From the NCBI RefSeq assembly GCF_019703855.1, contig NZ_AP024086.1:3616501-3680500 (forward strand): a stretch of 64,000 bases of DNA, written 5' to 3'. Shown here one piece after another: positions 63,137 to 64,000 of the stretch. Source of the stretch: Desulfomarina profundi. Lineage in GTDB: Bacteria > Desulfobacterota > Desulfobulbia > Desulfobulbales > Desulfocapsaceae. The translations under genes were made by a program, and so were the position numbers. Numbering within the stretch: position 1 is the first letter of the stretch; each line of letters opens with the position of its first letter. The notes under the pieces were generated by a model. The model searched no databases. It saw only the letters and a program-made list of their open reading frames with translations, and was not told the origin of the DNA.

Positions 63137-64000
63137 ATGACTACCTTTTTCAAAACATACTGGTCTTCCAGAAAACTGTACGCTCTCGGCTGGAAACAGT
63201 TTTTCAGCACCAACCGGACCCTGTTGCTCTTCTCTTTTTTCACCTTTCTTTCGGTATTGCTGTTGCGGTCATGGTTTCACTTTACCCATCCCGGTCTTTA
63301 TGTGGAGGACACCAGTCACTATTTCAATTATTTTTATGGGGATATAAGAGGGTTTAAAAGTCTGTTGCACAATCCAAACGGATATTTAACCATTCTGACA
63401 AACACCATCGCACTACTGACAGCAAAACTTGATGTTCGCCTGCAGCCGACAGTCTACCTCTTGACCAGTACCACCATGACCATAGCCGCCGTCATGGCCC
63501 TTCCATGCTCAGGTCTTTTGAAAAACAGATATATTCTCTTCTGCAGCCCTTTTCTGCTTGGGCTATCCGGAATAAACCACCTGTTTTACTATACAACACT
63601 GACATACCTTATTTATGTGTCGGTTATTCTTCTCTTCAGCCTTCTTTTCTGGGAAACAGGAGACAGCAACCTCGGAACAGGCCTGCTCTTTATCTTCCTT
63701 TCGCTCCTCATCTGGTCCGGCCCCTTCTCGGTTCTTACTGTACCTTTTTCCCTGATGTTTATCCTTTTTTTCAAAGGAAAAACACGGTTTTTGCTTGGCC
63801 TGATGGTCGTTGCCATATTCTACCTTCTCTGTGTAACCGACAAGACCATTATGCTGAGCAATATCTTCCATGGAGCCATCAGGAGGATATGGTTCAATAC
63901 CCTCATCCTCAACGTCTTTCTAATGGAGGCAAGGCATGTTGTTACCCCGAAAATCGAAATCTTCTTTACTCTGTTTTTCACAGGAATACTGTTTTTTTTC
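63137..64000 (+). CDS. Multi-spanning membrane protein, partial (cut by window edge)
   Basis: Read by hand from ATG 63137; the frame is open for 288 codons to the end of the window. At least six hydrophobic helices are visible (first ~28-46), with a loop rich in Asp/His after helix 1 (H-P-G-L-Y-V-E-D-T-S-H-Y-F). This resembles glycosyltransferase family 39-like or flippase-like polytopic proteins of glycan loci, but no diagnostic motif is certain. It follows the NTase-GT fusion on the same strand after a ~80 bp gap. Confidence 0.65.
   Translation, partial: MTTFFKTYWSSRKLYALGWKQFFSTNRTLLLFSFFTFLSVLLLRSWFHFTHPGLYVEDTSHYFNYFYGDIRGFKSLLHNPNGYLTILTNTIALLTAKLDVRLQPTVYLLTSTTMTIAAVMALPCSGLLKNRYILFCSPFLLGLSGINHLFYYTTLTYLIYVSVILLFSLLFWETGDSNLGTGLLFIFLSLLIWSGPFSVLTVPFSLMFILFFKGKTRFLLGLMVVAIFYLLCVTDKTIMLSNIFHGAIRRIWFNTLILNVFLMEARHVVTPKIEIFFTLFFTGILFFF

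Noticed and set aside
1-64000. tRNA, rRNA, integrase, transposase or phage genes
   Set aside because: No cloverleaf-like or rRNA-like segments and no DDE, tyrosine or serine recombinase proteins were seen on either strand.

Overview
The window reads as a chromosomal segment of a Gram-negative, anaerobic, menaquinone-using bacterium, most likely a sulfate-reducer-like member of the Desulfobacterota (Desulfobulbales type). This placement is inferred from gene content: KDO/LptC lipopolysaccharide genes, MenA, a Na+-pumping oxaloacetate decarboxylase, a PEP-CTERM protein, many GGDEF and hybrid-kinase proteins, and a probable selenoprotein. I see no tRNA, rRNA, CRISPR array, prophage or transposase gene. 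It is ordinary chromosome, heavily seeded with small non-coding repeats.

Layout. 1-2.2 kb: a VKOR-thioredoxin protein (cut by the edge) and a Cache-GGDEF diguanylate cyclase, both minus. 2.5-6.3 kb: a cell-wall module with a small secreted protein, an L,D-transpeptidase-fold protein with an NTF2-like tail (Csd6/Pgp2-like) and an M99 carboxypeptidase (Csd4/Pgp1-like), then two small genes, one behind a Fur-like palindrome. 6.6-11.9 kb: c-di-GMP and phosphorelay signalling (PilZ-like protein, REC-GGDEF, large hybrid kinase). 12-13.7 kb: an APC-type transporter and a rhodanese whose catalytic codon is TGA followed by a SECIS-like hairpin. 13.9-18 kb: comEA-like, the ilvC/ilvY divergon, surE. 18-23.5 kb: PEP-CTERM protein, CDF exporter, and a DUF255 protein carrying an internal array of a 93-bp repeat. 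23.5-29.6 kb: PIN-PhoH and pyrF, then anti-sigma, sigma and a divergent VWA lipoprotein. 29.8-34.3 kb: an ABM-fold protein and oadGAB. 34.7-41.5 kb: orphan amino-acid-type binding protein, ferredoxin-nitroreductase, fabI, menA and a NitT/TauT-type ABC transporter. 41.8-53.7 kb: hydantoinase A, proC, a GT10-like enzyme, a DASS transporter, a DUF2959 lipoprotein, ybaK, HDOD, HPP, mltB, yqaA-like and YkgJ-like genes. 53.7-56.8 kb: CoA-transferase/GNAT fusion and msrAB. 57-64 kb: pyrG-kdsA-kdsC-lptC followed by surface-polysaccharide glycosyltransferases and a membrane protein that runs off the end.

Four points stand out. (1) A selenocysteine-type rhodanese at 13351-13740. (2) A dispersed repeat family of about 100 bp that appears intergenically and has also entered the DUF255 gene twice in frame, once as a tandem array of more than six units. 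(3) At least four other small repeat families, three of them palindromic or bounded by inverted repeats and so MITE-like. (4) Six genes broken by what looks in every case like one missing base in a short homopolymer. Because the direction is always the same, I suspect systematic sequencing error rather than decay, so those genes are probably intact in the organism.

All calls come from reading the sequence by eye and from knowledge of protein families. No database search was run.
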